In this document: in pieces, positions 24,277 through 35,511 of the stretch
Position numbering within the stretch: position 1 is the stretch's first letter
Layout of the letters: every line of letters begins with the position of its first letter
Notes under the pieces: model-generated
Database searches by the model: none
What the model was told of the DNA's origin: nothing
What the model saw: only the letters and a program-made list of their open reading frames with translations
Made by a program: the position numbers and the translations under genes
Source: Brevundimonas sp. M20
GTDB lineage: Bacteria > Pseudomonadota > Alphaproteobacteria > Caulobacterales > Caulobacteraceae
Length of the DNA: 64,000 nucleotides
Assembly (NCBI RefSeq): GCF_006547065.1
Contig: NZ_CP041243.1
Span: 1,875,001 to 1,939,000 of the forward strand
Reading direction: 5' to 3'

Positions 24277-25235
24277 CAGGCCACCGGACGCGTCGTGCGG
24301 ATGCGCTGCACGGTGCGGGTCGAGGAATCCATCACCAGCGTATGGGTGGTGACGAAGCCGTCGCGGAAGTGGACGCCGTCCAGCATCGCGCCCTTGGTCA
24401 CGCCCGTGGCGGCGAAGATGGCGTCCTTCGAAACCAGCTCGTGCAAGTCGTATTTGCGGTCGAAGTCGGTCACGCCGGTGCGGCGGGCGCGCTCGCGCTC
24501 GTCATCGTTGCGGAAGACCAGACGCCCCTGGAAGAAGCCGCCCACGCACTTCAGCGCCGAGGCCGCCAGCACGCCTTCCGGCGCGCCGCCCTGACCGAGG
24601 TACAGGTCGATGCCGGTTTCCGGCTCGGCGGTATGAATCACGCCCGCCACGTCGCCGTCGGTGATCAGCACCACCTTGGCGCCGACCTCGCGCAGGGCGG
24701 CGATCAGCTCGGCATGGCGCGGACGATCCATGACGCAGACCGTGATCTCAGTCGGGGAGACGCCCTTGGCCTTGGCCAGATTGCGCACGTTGTCCTGCGG
24801 GGTGAAGTCCAGATCGACCGTGCCGGCGGGGTAGCCCGGGCCGACCGCGATCTTGTCCATGTAGGTGTCCGGCGCGTGCAGCATGCCGCCCCCCGGCGAC
24901 ATCGACAGCACGCACAGGGCGTTGGCCATGGCCTTGGCCGTCAGGGTGGTGCCTTCCAGCGGGTCCAGCGCGATGTCGATGGCCGGGCCTTTGCCGGTGC
25001 CGACCTTCTCGCCGATGTAGAGCATCGGTGCCTCGTCCCGCTCGCCCTCGCCGATGACGATCTTGCCGTCGATATCCAGGGCGTTCAGCGCGGTGCGCAT
25101 GGCGTCCACGGCCAGCTGGTCGGCCTTCTTCTCATCGCCGCGGCCGATCTGGGCGTAGCTGGCGATGGCGGCCAGTTCCGTGACGCGGGCGGCGTCCGCG
25201 GCGAGGGTCGAGGCGTAGGGGGCCGTGTCGGCCAT
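24276..25235 (-). CDS. glpX: Class II fructose-1,6-bisphosphatase
   Basis: 319 residues. It hydrolyses fructose 1,6-bisphosphate in gluconeogenesis, metal dependent and lithium sensitive. Family landmarks: GRGDEKKADQLAVDAMR near 31, IVIGEGERDEAPMLYIGE near 58, the metal-binding DIALDPLEGTT near 86 and LITDGDVAGVIH near 191. FQGRLVFRNDDERERAR follows. The upstream gene on this strand is a lipoprotein 59 bp away. RecJ is coupled downstream (TGATG). Confidence 0.94.
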   Translation of the reverse strand: MADTAPYASTLAADAARVTELAAIASYAQIGRGDEKKADQLAVDAMRTALNALDIDGKIVIGEGERDEAPMLYIGEKVGTGKGPAIDIALDPLEGTTLTAKAMANALCVLSMSPGGGMLHAPDTYMDKIAVGPGYPAGTVDLDFTPQDNVRNLAKAKGVSPTEITVCVMDRPRHAELIAALREVGAKVVLITDGDVAGVIHTAEPETGIDLYLGQGGAPEGVLAASALKCVGGFFQGRLVFRNDDERERARRTGVTDFDRKYDLHELVSKDAIFAATGVTKGAMLDGVHFRDGFVTTHTLVMDSSTRTVQRIRTTRPVA

Positions 25236-25294
25236 GGGCGGTCTCCGTGAGCTTGATCCCCGGATTCTGTCGCCCGGGCGATTCTGAAAGGGGA

Positions 25295-25735
25295 TTAGCG
25301 GCGGGCGACCGGCGGCGGGGCGCGGCCCCGTTCGCGCGCGGCCCGCAGATTCGCCTCGATCTCCGCCAGGGTTTCGGCGGTGGCCGGAGCGACCGGCGTG
25401 GCGGCGACCCGCTCGCGCACCTGATCGGCGAAAGCGGCGGCGTCGCCGGTGGTCTGCCAGTCGATTCGCGCCGCCTCGCCCGCCAGGGCACCGGCGGAAA
25501 CACGCAAGGTGTTCACCTCGACCGCCAGCTGAACCGGCTCAGGCGCGGCCTCGCCCTTCGGAAAATCCTCCCAGCGGGGATATTCGCGGTTCGCGTCGAC
25601 CAGCGCCTGGGCCTGCGGCAAGACCGGCGAGCTCATGTCGCCGCGCGGAGAGAACGCGGCCCCGCAGGCCGACAACAGGCCCGCGCCCGTCAGGACGACG
25701 CACAGCGCAGCATTTTTCCGGATCAGCGCGTTCAT
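25295..25735 (-). CDS. Predicted lipoprotein, unknown function
   Basis: 146 residues from the ATG at 25735; an ATG at 25750 would add five residues, and neither has a strong ribosome site. The signal MNALIRKNAALCVVLTGAGL ends in LLSAC, a good lipobox. The mature part contains a proline-rich segment and helical stretches (LVDANREYPRWEDFPKGE, AETLAEIEANLRAARERG). The YPRWEDFP block is reminiscent of small conserved Caulobacterales lipoproteins of unknown role. Divergent from phaC with a 91 bp gap. Confidence 0.7.
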   Translation of the reverse strand: MNALIRKNAALCVVLTGAGLLSACGAAFSPRGDMSSPVLPQAQALVDANREYPRWEDFPKGEAAPEPVQLAVEVNTLRVSAGALAGEAARIDWQTTGDAAAFADQVRERVAATPVAPATAETLAEIEANLRAARERGRAPPPVARR

Positions 25736-25826
25736 TTCACTGGCGGTCATATGCCATGATCGTGACAGGCGGAAGGGCGGCGCGAGTCCTTTACGTCCAA
25801 TAATGACGCGCAGCAGGAACCGCAGC

Positions 25827-27821
25827 ATGGCCCGACGCCCCACCGTCCCGCCGCCCGCAGCCTCCTCCGGGGAGGCGGAAAAGGCGCCGCGCCGCTCCGG
25901 CCGCCCGACCTCGGCCAAGCCCCCTCGTCCCCGCGCCGCCAAGTCAAAGGCCGCCGCCGCGCCTGAGCCGGATCCCGCTCCCACGCCTCAACCTGAGCCG
26001 CGACAGGAACCGGACCCCGGCTCGCAAGCCGGGCCGGACGCCGGGGCCTACGGCGCCGAGCAACGGGAAATGCTCGAGACCCTGTCTTTCAATCTCGCCA
26101 AGGCGGTGATGACCGCCCAGACCGCCATCGCGGAGGCCGCGCTCAGTCAGGCGGATCGCCCGGCGGCCCTGTCGCCCGATCCGTTCAACGTCGGCCCGGC
26201 CATGACTTCGGTGATGTCCAGCCTCGCCGCGCGTCCCGACCGGCTGTTCAGCGCCCAGGCGGACCTGTTCAACCGCTATATGGACCTGTGGGCCAGCACC
26301 GCCCGCCGCGCGGCCGGCGATGACGTCGCCCCCGCCGCCTCCCGGGACAAGCGTTTCAAGGATCCCGCCTGGTCCGAGAACCCGATGTTCGACGTCATGC
26401 GCCAATCCTATCTGGTCACCGCCGACTGGATGAACGGACTGGTCGCCTCGGTCGACGATGTGGATCCGCGCACCAAGCGCCGCGCCGAGTTCTTCACCAA
26501 GCTGCTGACCGACGCCTTCTCGCCTTCGAACTTCCTCGCCTCCAACCCGGTCGCCCTGAAGGCGCTGGCCGAGAGCAACGGCGAGTCGCTCGTGCGCGGG
26601 ATGCAGAATTTCGCCGCCGATCTGGAGCGCGGCCACGGCAAGCTGAAGATCAGTCAGGCCGACGACGGCGGCTTCGAGGTCGGGGTCAATGTCGCCACCG
26701 CCCCGGGTCAGGTCGTCTGGCGCGACGATCTGTTCGAACTGCTCCAGTACGACCCGGCTACCCCGACCCAGCACGCCGTCCCGCTGCTGATCTTCCCGCC
26801 GTGGATCAACAAATTCTACATTCTGGACCTTCAGCCGGCGAACTCGATGATCCGCTGGCTCTCGGCCCAAGGCTTCACGGTCTTCGTCTGTTCATGGGTC
26901 AATCCGGACAGGGACAAGGCCGATTACGGTTTTGACGATTATCTGGAGAAGGGCGTCTACCGCGCTGTCGAAAAGGTGCTGGAGCAGACTGGCTCTAAGC
27001 ACGTCAACACGGTCGGCTACTGCATCGGCGGCACCCTGATGGGGGCGGCGCTGGCCCATATGGCGGAAAAGGGCGACGACCGGGTCTCGGCCAACACCTT
27101 CTTCGCGGCCCAGCATGACTTCGCCGAGGCCGGCGACCTGCTGCTGTTCACCGACGAGCACTGGCTGGCCGAAATCGAGCAGCAGATGGACGCCGCGGGC
27201 GGCGTGCTGCCCGGCGCGGCCATGGCGGACACCTTCAACGCCTTGCGGGCCAACGATCTGATCTGGTCGTTCTTCGTCTCGAACTATCTGATGGGCAAAG
27301 CGCCGCCCGCTTTCGATCTGCTGGCCTGGAACTCGGACCAGACCCGTATGCCCAAGGCCCTGCACATGGACTATCTGCGCTCCATGTACGGACGTAACGC
27401 CCTGACCGGTGGCGACTTCACCATCGGCGGCGTCACCGTCGACCTGTCGAAGGTAACCATCCCGCTCTATTTCCAGGCCAGCCGCGAGGACCACATCGCG
27501 CCGATGAACTCGGTCTATCGCTCGGCCCGCGCCTTCTCCGGCGCCGACGTGACCCTGACACTGGCCGGCTCCGGCCATATCGCGGGGGTCGTGAACCCGC
27601 CGTCGGCGAATAAGTACCAGCACTGGATCAACCCCGCCCTGCCCGCCACGCTCGAGGAATGGCAGGCCGGAGCCGTTGAACATCCCGGAAGCTGGTGGAA
27701 CCACTGGGCCGACTGGCTGCATGACAAGTCCGGCCCGCAGGTCCCCGCCCGCGATCCGAAATCAGGCCCGCTCAAGCCGCTCGAACCGGCCCCCGGCAGC
27801 TATGTGAAAGTAAAGTCTTGA
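25827..27821 (+). CDS. phaC: Class I polyhydroxyalkanoate synthase
   Basis: 664 residues from the ATG at 25827, which has CAGGAA eight bases upstream. It polymerises (R)-3-hydroxyacyl-CoA to PHA on cytoplasmic granules. The alpha/beta-hydrolase core has the lipase-like box GYCIGG with catalytic Cys399, the Asp of ASREDHIAP and the His of GSGHIAG. PPWINKFYILDL and SWVNPD are class I landmarks. The first about 75 residues are an unusual low-complexity extension rich in Pro, Ala, Lys and Arg. The stop overlaps the next gene by four bases. No phaE or phaR is adjacent. Confidence 0.93.
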   Translation: MARRPTVPPPAASSGEAEKAPRRSGRPTSAKPPRPRAAKSKAAAAPEPDPAPTPQPEPRQEPDPGSQAGPDAGAYGAEQREMLETLSFNLAKAVMTAQTAIAEAALSQADRPAALSPDPFNVGPAMTSVMSSLAARPDRLFSAQADLFNRYMDLWASTARRAAGDDVAPAASRDKRFKDPAWSENPMFDVMRQSYLVTADWMNGLVASVDDVDPRTKRRAEFFTKLLTDAFSPSNFLASNPVALKALAESNGESLVRGMQNFAADLERGHGKLKISQADDGGFEVGVNVATAPGQVVWRDDLFELLQYDPATPTQHAVPLLIFPPWINKFYILDLQPANSMIRWLSAQGFTVFVCSWVNPDRDKADYGFDDYLEKGVYRAVEKVLEQTGSKHVNTVGYCIGGTLMGAALAHMAEKGDDRVSANTFFAAQHDFAEAGDLLLFTDEHWLAEIEQQMDAAGGVLPGAAMADTFNALRANDLIWSFFVSNYLMGKAPPAFDLLAWNSDQTRMPKALHMDYLRSMYGRNALTGGDFTIGGVTVDLSKVTIPLYFQASREDHIAPMNSVYRSARAFSGADVTLTLAGSGHIAGVVNPPSANKYQHWINPALPATLEEWQAGAVEHPGSWWNHWADWLHDKSGPQVPARDPKSGPLKPLEPAPGSYVKVKS

Positions 27822-28198
27822 AGCGTATCGAACCCAATCTGCTGCTGGCGATCTCGACCGCCAGCGCCCTGATCCTCGTCCTGGCGACCATCCATCTCTT
27901 CGGCGCGCCGGGCCAGGATCTGCGCAACATCCTGCTGGTGATCATCTGCACCGGGGGCTTCGTGCTGCTCAACCCGATCATGCTCAAGATGATGAAGATC
28001 GCGCCGCGTCCGCCGCTGATCCACCCGGACAGCCCGTCGACCATGCTGTGGGCCGCCCTGTTCCCGATGGCGATCATCCTCGCCGCCGCCGTGCCGGTGT
28101 TCTGGCCCGGTCAGGATTACGGCCTCCTCGTCCTGATCGCCGCGGTATGGTTCGGCGCGACCGTGGAGTCCGCCCTCAAGGTGCTGCGCCCGCGCTGA
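27818..28198 (+). CDS. Small membrane protein coupled to phaC
   Basis: 126 residues from a TTG at 27818 that overlaps the phaC stop (TTGA). Four hydrophobic spans: about 8-27, 37-53, 74-95 and 102-117 (LLLAISTASALILVLATIHL, NILLVIICTGGFVLLNPIM, TMLWAALFPMAIILAAAVPV, YGLLVLIAAVWFGATVE). No family recognised. Tight coupling to phaC suggests shared expression; a link to PHA metabolism is only inferred. Confidence 0.65.
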   Translation: MKRIEPNLLLAISTASALILVLATIHLFGAPGQDLRNILLVIICTGGFVLLNPIMLKMMKIAPRPPLIHPDSPSTMLWAALFPMAIILAAAVPVFWPGQDYGLLVLIAAVWFGATVESALKVLRPR

Positions 28199-28233
28199 CT
28201 GTTCACGCTCTCGCGGGCTGCTAAGCTACTCGC

Positions 28234-29394
28234 ATGAGCCGTATCACCGCCGCCCTCGCCGCCCTTGCCCTGCTGGCCGCCGCCACGCCCGCGCCGGCCC
28301 AGCAGCCGACGCCCGAGACCAATCCGTCCGGCGTCCTGTTCTGGTCGCCCGCCGATCGCGAGCGCGCCTTCCGGACGATGGACACCATCATGCCGCACGC
28401 GCCGGTGTCACGCGGCGACGGCCCGGTCCGGCCCCTGCCGCAGGGCGCGCCCCTTGATCTCGACCCGGCCGCTTACATGGTGGATCAGCGGGTCGCCGGG
28501 GTGCTGGTCCTTCAGGACGGCAAGATCAGGCTGGAGCGCTACGGCCTGGGCATCGACGCGGACACCCGCTGGGTCTCCTTCTCCATGACCAAGAGCCTGA
28601 CATCGACCCTGGTGGGCGCGGCCTTGAAAAGCGGCGCCATCGCCTCGCTGGAGGATCCGGTCACCCGCTACCTGCCCGCCCTCGCCGGCGGCGGGTATGA
28701 CGGCGTGACCGTTCGTCAGTTGCTGACCATGACCTCGGGCGTCGCCTGGAACGAGGACTATTTCGACCCGAACGCCGACGTGGCCCGCTTCCTTCAGGAG
28801 CCTCCGGTTCCCGGACAGGACCCCGTGGTGACCTATATGGCCCGTCTGCCCCGGGCGGCCGAGCCCGGGACGCGGTGGCGCTACTCCACCGGCGAAACCA
28901 ATCTGGTCGGCGCCCTCGTCGCCGCGGCCGAAAACAAGCCTCTGGCCCAACTGCTCAGCGAACACATCTGGTCGCGCGCGGGCATGCAGGCCGACGCCGT
29001 CTGGGCGCTGGATCAGGGCGGGCGCGAGATCGGCGGCTGCTGCGTCTCCGCCGTGCTGCGCGACTGGGGCCGCATCGGGCTGATGGCGCTGGAGGACGGC
29101 GTCCTCGGCGGCGAGCGCATCGTCCCCGACGACTGGTTCGCCCAGGCCGTCCGCAAACAGGCGGAAACCGGCGAGCCCGGCGAGGGCTATGGTTTCCAGT
29201 GGTGGACCCAGGACGACGGCGTCTATGGCGCTTACGGCATCTTCGGCCAGAGCATCCGCGTCGACCCCGAGCGCAGGCTGGTCATCGTCCTGCTGTCCGC
29301 ATGGCCCCAGGCCGTGGGCCGGACCCAGAGCGCCGCCCGTCGCGCCTTCTTCGCCGATGTCGTCCGCGCGGTGGACGCCGCGCCGCAGCCGTAA
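28234..29394 (+). CDS. Serine hydrolase, beta-lactamase (class C) family
   Basis: 386 residues. A signal peptide covers residues 1-22 (ending APAQ), so the enzyme is exported. The SxxK motif is SMTK (Ser117, Lys120) and the second motif is YSTGETN (Tyr217), where the usual YxN is altered. QLLTMTSGVAWNEDY and WGRIGLMALEDGVLGGERI are typical of the class C beta-lactamase/esterase (EstB-like) group. A QSIRVDPERRLVIVLLS segment replaces the third KTG-type motif. More likely an esterase or peptidase than a true beta-lactamase. Convergent with argC. Confidence 0.85.
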   Translation: MSRITAALAALALLAAATPAPAQQPTPETNPSGVLFWSPADRERAFRTMDTIMPHAPVSRGDGPVRPLPQGAPLDLDPAAYMVDQRVAGVLVLQDGKIRLERYGLGIDADTRWVSFSMTKSLTSTLVGAALKSGAIASLEDPVTRYLPALAGGGYDGVTVRQLLTMTSGVAWNEDYFDPNADVARFLQEPPVPGQDPVVTYMARLPRAAEPGTRWRYSTGETNLVGALVAAAENKPLAQLLSEHIWSRAGMQADAVWALDQGGREIGGCCVSAVLRDWGRIGLMALEDGVLGGERIVPDDWFAQAVRKQAETGEPGEGYGFQWWTQDDGVYGAYGIFGQSIRVDPERRLVIVLLSAWPQAVGRTQSAARRAFFADVVRAVDAAPQP

Positions 29395-29399
29395 ACCCC

Positions 29400-29415
29400 G
29401 ACCGCTGTAGCGGTC
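29400..29415. terminator. Short hairpin between convergent genes
   Basis: GACCGCT-GT-AGCGGTC forms a 7 bp stem in the gap between the serine hydrolase stop and the argC stop, overlapping the latter's end. It resembles the hairpin at 19782-19800. No T-run follows on either strand, so termination is only probable. Confidence 0.4.
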
Positions 29416-30346
29416 AGCTCAGGCCAGCACCCTCGTCCAGACCCAGCATCAGGTTCAGGTTCTGGACCGCCGCGCCGGACGCGCCCTTGCCGAGGTTGTC
29501 CAGCAGGGCGACCAGACGCACCTGCTCCCCGCCGCGATCGCCGAACACATGCAGGCGCAGGCGATTGGTGCCGTTCAGACCTTCAGGGTCGATCCCGGTC
29601 ATGGCCTCGGTCTCCTCCAGCGAGGCGACCTCGACGAAGCGCTGACCCGCATAGGCCTCGACCAGCGCGCCGTGCACCACCTCGACCGAGGGCGAGCCCG
29701 GCAGAGCCGACAGATGCAGCGGAACCTCGACCAGCATCCCCTGCCGGTACGATCCAACCGCCGGGGTGAAGAGCACCTTGCGCTCCAGCCCCGTGTGCGT
29801 CGTCATCTCGGGCACATGCTTGTGCTTCAGCGTCAGGCCATAGGCGCGATAGGCCTCGGCCTCGCCGCTCTCGAACTCGGCGATCATGGCCTTGCCGCCG
29901 CCGGAGTAGCCGCTGACCGCATTGACCGTCACCGGCCAGCCCGCCGGAATGATCCCCGCGCTGACCAGAGGCCGCACCAGACCGATGAAGCCGGTCGGAT
30001 AGCAGCCGGGGTTCGACACCCGCGTCGAGGCCGCGATCTTGTCGCGCTGGTCCGGCGCCATCTCGGCGAAGCCGTAGGTCCATTCCGGATCGACGCGATA
30101 GGCGGTCGACGCGTCAATCACCCGCGCCTTCGGGTTTTCGATCATCGACACCGCTTCCTTCGCCGCTTCGTCCGGCAGGCAAAGGATGACCGCATCAGCG
30201 CTGTTCAGCGCCTCGCGCCGCGCCTCGACGTCGCGACGGCGATCGCCCAGCAGCAGCAGTTGAAGATCGGCGCGCGCTTCCAGACGCTCGCGGATCTCCA
30301 GCCCCGTGGTTCCGGCCTCGCCGTCGATGAAGATGGTGTGGGTCAC
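29414..30346 (-). CDS. argC: N-acetyl-gamma-glutamyl-phosphate reductase
   Basis: 310 residues from the GTG at 30346, where the protein begins VTHTIFIDGEAGTTGLEI, as in the short (type 2) ArgC. Upstream in-frame codons give no family similarity. It reduces N-acetylglutamyl 5-phosphate with NADPH in arginine biosynthesis. The NADPH motif is DGEAGTTG; the active-site Cys115 is in SNPGCYPTGF; YSGGGKAMIAE and KHVPEM bind substrate. No other arg gene is adjacent, as is usual for type 2 ArgC. Confidence 0.93.
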   Translation of the reverse strand: MTHTIFIDGEAGTTGLEIRERLEARADLQLLLLGDRRRDVEARREALNSADAVILCLPDEAAKEAVSMIENPKARVIDASTAYRVDPEWTYGFAEMAPDQRDKIAASTRVSNPGCYPTGFIGLVRPLVSAGIIPAGWPVTVNAVSGYSGGGKAMIAEFESGEAEAYRAYGLTLKHKHVPEMTTHTGLERKVLFTPAVGSYRQGMLVEVPLHLSALPGSPSVEVVHGALVEAYAGQRFVEVASLEETEAMTGIDPEGLNGTNRLRLHVFGDRGGEQVRLVALLDNLGKGASGAAVQNLNLMLGLDEGAGLS

Positions 30347-30456
30347 GATAGAACTCTGCTCAGCGCCGGAGAGCACGCTCGCCCGCCGGGGGTCACGCAC
30401 ATAGGGCCGGTTTCGGATCGACGCCAGAGTTTCCGCCCTTGGCCGTGCGCCGGACT

Positions 30457-31512
30457 TCAGAACAGCCCGCGCGCCGTGATCTCCTGCTCGATCAGCCCGG
30501 CCAGCACGACTTCGTCCGCCAGTGACGGATGCCAGTCGCAGCCCTGCAGCTCCAGGCCGGTGAACGGCACGACCGTCGCCAGTCCGGGCGTCCGCCCGTT
30601 CACCGCCTCGGCCACCTGACGAACATCCCCCACAAAGGCGTCCCCGCCCATCAGGATGAAGCGCGCTTGCGGCTGCCGCCCGGCCAGTTCGCCGAGGAAG
30701 GCCACATAGCGCTCACGATAGGCCGCCCGCAGACCCGCATCATCCGCCCAGCGCTCATCGGAATGCAGGGGCGTCGAAAAATCGTTGGTGCCCAGGTTCA
30801 CGACGATGACCTGCGGCTTCCAGTCGCCCGGTGCCCCGTCCAGCGCCTCGGCCATGTCCGGCTTCAGTCTTCCGTACAGCTCCGGCAGACTCAGATCACG
30901 CGACCCGCCGTCATAGTTTCGCACGATGCCGAAGCCGGAATAGGCGTTGATCCGGTAGTCCGCGTCGAAATGGCGGGCCACGCGCGGCCCAAAGGCGCTC
31001 TGGGTGTCCGTGGTCGCCGTGATCTCGTCCGGCGAGCACGTCCGCCCGCGCGCGGTATTGCCGTAGCCCACGGTGTAGGAATCCCCGATGAACTCGATCT
31101 GGCGCGTCTTCGGGACAGCAGGGAGCGCATGCCCCGCGCCGATCACCTCGAATCCGATGAACCGCCCGCCGCCCGTCTGGCTTTCGCCCTGCTTCTCCAG
31201 CCGCACGACGTGGTCGCCGACCGCCATCCCGGTCAGGGTCAGGTCGACCGCGCCGGCCTGCCGGAACACCGCGCGCTCCTGCCCGTCCAGCAACAGTCGC
31301 ATACCACCGGCCGGAGCCTCAAAGCGGACCCGTACCGCCTCGCCGTGGAACCGGCCCTCGAAGTAAACGCCCGGCCAGCCGAAGCGCAGGCTCCCGTCCG
31401 CCTCATGGATCACCCGCCCGCCCATATGCAGCGGCAGGGGCTCGTCCGCGACCGCAGGCGTCGCCGCGACGGCCAGAACCGCAGCGGCGGCGGTCATCAG
31501 TGTCTTCAGCAT
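30457..31512 (-). CDS. SGNH/GDSL hydrolase, carbohydrate esterase CE2-like
   Basis: 351 residues. A signal peptide covers 1-22 (AVAATPAVADE), so it is exported. Residues about 30-130 form a jelly-roll-like domain and 135-350 the SGNH domain: the catalytic Ser is in IEFIGDSYTVGYGN, the Gly/Asn blocks in VVNLGTNDFSTP, and the Asp/His pair in GCDWHPSLAD. This two-domain form matches CE2 acetyl-esterases acting on plant polysaccharides. It starts two bases after the hybrid kinase stop, so it is probably translated from the kinase transcript. Confidence 0.85.
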   Translation of the reverse strand: MLKTLMTAAAAVLAVAATPAVADEPLPLHMGGRVIHEADGSLRFGWPGVYFEGRFHGEAVRVRFEAPAGGMRLLLDGQERAVFRQAGAVDLTLTGMAVGDHVVRLEKQGESQTGGGRFIGFEVIGAGHALPAVPKTRQIEFIGDSYTVGYGNTARGRTCSPDEITATTDTQSAFGPRVARHFDADYRINAYSGFGIVRNYDGGSRDLSLPELYGRLKPDMAEALDGAPGDWKPQVIVVNLGTNDFSTPLHSDERWADDAGLRAAYRERYVAFLGELAGRQPQARFILMGGDAFVGDVRQVAEAVNGRTPGLATVVPFTGLELQGCDWHPSLADEVVLAGLIEQEITARGLF

Positions 31513-31514
31513 TC

Positions 31515-33911
<2,397 letters not shown>

Positions 33912-33983
33912 TGGAACTCTCTCGGGTACGCCCGGTGAATTCTGGAGGACCAAAGCTGACGTTTCGTTAGCGCGCTGACGATC

Positions 33984-35183
33984 TCAACTCGTCGGCGGCG
34001 TCGCGATCACGACCGGAGGCGCCGAAAGTTCCGTCGCCGGACTGACCCAGGCGTCGCCGCCGAGAACCCGCTGACGGCCCAGTTCGAACACCCGCGTCAT
34101 CGACTCATTGTCAAATTTCAATGACGACGCATCCTCGTCCGCCGGGATGGAGGCGACCCTGAAGGTCACGCCGTTGCGCTCGGCGAAGGCCGCGTTGGCG
34201 GCTATGAAGGTCCGCGCCGTCGCCTTGCTCATGCTCTCGTAGGTTCGCGTCAGGATGGAGGACAGGTTTCCCCGCACCACGCCGGACGTCCGCCCCACCT
34301 GTCCGTTGACCACCACATAGAGCGACGCCCGCTCCGCGCCGGGGAACCGGTTGGAGGTCGCCAGCAGTTCTTCGGGCACGGCGAGGAAGGGCATGTTCAC
34401 CCCGCCGTCCACATGCATTTCCTGAACAATCTGATCGCCTTGCAGCGATGAAATCAGAACCGGCGGGAAGACGCCGGGAATGCTGGCCGACGCCACCAGC
34501 ACTTCACGGAACAGCACCAGCGCCTGCTCGTCGCCCTGACTGGCCAGCTGGCCCATGTCCCAGATGACCGACTCCTGGGTGTCCAGATTGGTCGTCACCA
34601 CCAGCAGCCGCCGCCCCTTGGCATGCTCCACCGCGATGGCGCGCAACAGCTCGGGCGTGACGTTCTGTTCGACCAGCCGCCGCAGCGGGGCGGCGCTGAA
34701 CATGCTCGGGCCGACCAACCCCGCCAGCGCGCGCGGACTCAGGATGCTGGAGGCGCCGCCGCCGGTATAGGCCTCGCGCAACTCGTCGTCCCAGTCAGAG
34801 CCCAGGAAGGCGAACGGAGCCGAAAGCGCGCCCGTGCTGATGCCGGTGACGATGTCGAACTCGGGCCGGGTTCCCATCTCGGTCCAGCCGATCAGAAGCC
34901 CCGCGCCGAACGCTCCGTTGGCCCCGCCGCCGGACAGCGCCAGCATGGCTCCGCTGCCTTCATGTGAGGCCAGCCGCCGGGCCACGAGGTCGATGACCTC
35001 ATGCTCCAGCACCTGATCGCCGGGGCGAATGCGGGGGTCTTCTGTCGGCAAGACCGAGGCCTCGACCTGGCGCAGGGGCACCGGCTCAAGTCGCGCCACC
35101 GTGCCACAGGCCGACAGGGTCATCGCCAGCGCGACGATGATCCCGATACCCGGCCATCCGCTCAGTCCTGATGGGCGAACCAT
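33984..35183 (-). CDS. Patatin-like phospholipase, lipoprotein
   Basis: 399 residues. The signal ends in LSAC (Cys26), predicting a lipoprotein. The patatin domain shows the oxyanion loop SGGGANGAFGAG (near 84), the nucleophile elbow GISTGA with Ser117, and the dyad Asp in VDGGVNMPF. These are all the residues needed for Ser-Asp hydrolysis of phospholipid or acylglycerol esters. An envelope place suggests a role in lipid turnover or predation-like lysis, which is not decided by sequence. It stands alone between the kinase and a small membrane protein gene, on the same strand. Confidence 0.88.
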   Translation of the reverse strand: MVRPSGLSGWPGIGIIVALAMTLSACGTVARLEPVPLRQVEASVLPTEDPRIRPGDQVLEHEVIDLVARRLASHEGSGAMLALSGGGANGAFGAGLLIGWTEMGTRPEFDIVTGISTGALSAPFAFLGSDWDDELREAYTGGGASSILSPRALAGLVGPSMFSAAPLRRLVEQNVTPELLRAIAVEHAKGRRLLVVTTNLDTQESVIWDMGQLASQGDEQALVLFREVLVASASIPGVFPPVLISSLQGDQIVQEMHVDGGVNMPFLAVPEELLATSNRFPGAERASLYVVVNGQVGRTSGVVRGNLSSILTRTYESMSKATARTFIAANAAFAERNGVTFRVASIPADEDASSLKFDNESMTRVFELGRQRVLGGDAWVSPATELSAPPVVIATPPTS

Positions 35184-35291
35184 GATCCTCTCCGGCCCGC
35201 CCCGATCATCCCGACCGGGGCTCGCGAGGAGGAATGCCTAACAGCACAGGTTGGTTCGCGCCATCACATCGGACCGGTGTTCTGACGCGGA

Positions 35292-35402
35292 CTATTTCCT
35301 GTCCGGCAGGTTGCTCCAGATGGAGACGCCGCCGACCACCAGCATGAAGACGGAAAAAAGGCCGACGATGGCGATGACGACGGGGACAGCGGATTCGGGC
35401 AT
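35292..35402 (-). CDS. 36-residue single-span membrane protein
   Basis: A very short gene: MPESAVPVVIAIVGLFSVFM opens it, followed by LVVGGVSIWSNLPDRK. There is one hydrophobic span (about 6-29) and a short charged C-terminus. AGGAG (35409-35413) lies six bases before the ATG. A perfect FNR/FixK box at 35453-35466 is centred 57 bp upstream of the start, the spacing expected for a class II site with a 16-base leader. Similar tiny subunits accompany low-oxygen oxidases, but no such complex is encoded nearby and no family is recognised. Confidence 0.7.
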   Translation of the reverse strand: MPESAVPVVIAIVGLFSVFMLVVGGVSIWSNLPDRK

Positions 35403-35452
35403 GACAGGCTCCTGTTCTGCCCGCCTTCTCCACCCGCACCCGGAGCAACGCC

Positions 35453-35466
35453 TTGATCAGGATCAA
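35453..35466 (-). promoter_or_regulatory. FNR/FixK-type box
   Basis: TTGATCAGGATCAA is a perfect match to the FNR/FixK consensus TTGAT-N4-ATCAA. It lies between the TetR gene stop and the 36-residue protein gene; only the latter is correctly oriented and spaced. It predicts induction when oxygen is low. Confidence 0.65.
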
Positions 35467-35511
35467 ACGGCGACGCTGGCGGAGCGCAAGATGGACAACA
35501 GCCGGTCCTGA

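Noticed and set aside
22498..24594. Long open frame (698 codons) antisense to recJ and glpX
   Set aside because: It mirrors two well-supported genes, has no recognisable domain and its composition is typical of the antisense frame of GC-rich coding DNA.
28234..29394. Antibiotic-resistance beta-lactamase
   Set aside because: The SxxK motif is present but the YxN and KTG motifs are altered, and the fold is shared with esterases and peptidases; resistance is not supported.
35234..35347. 37-codon plus-strand frame with a strong GAGGAGG site (MPNSTGWFAPSH...)
   Set aside because: It is Arg/Pro-rich without structure and lies antisense to the 36-residue membrane protein that has the FNR box; the ribosome-like site is probably chance.
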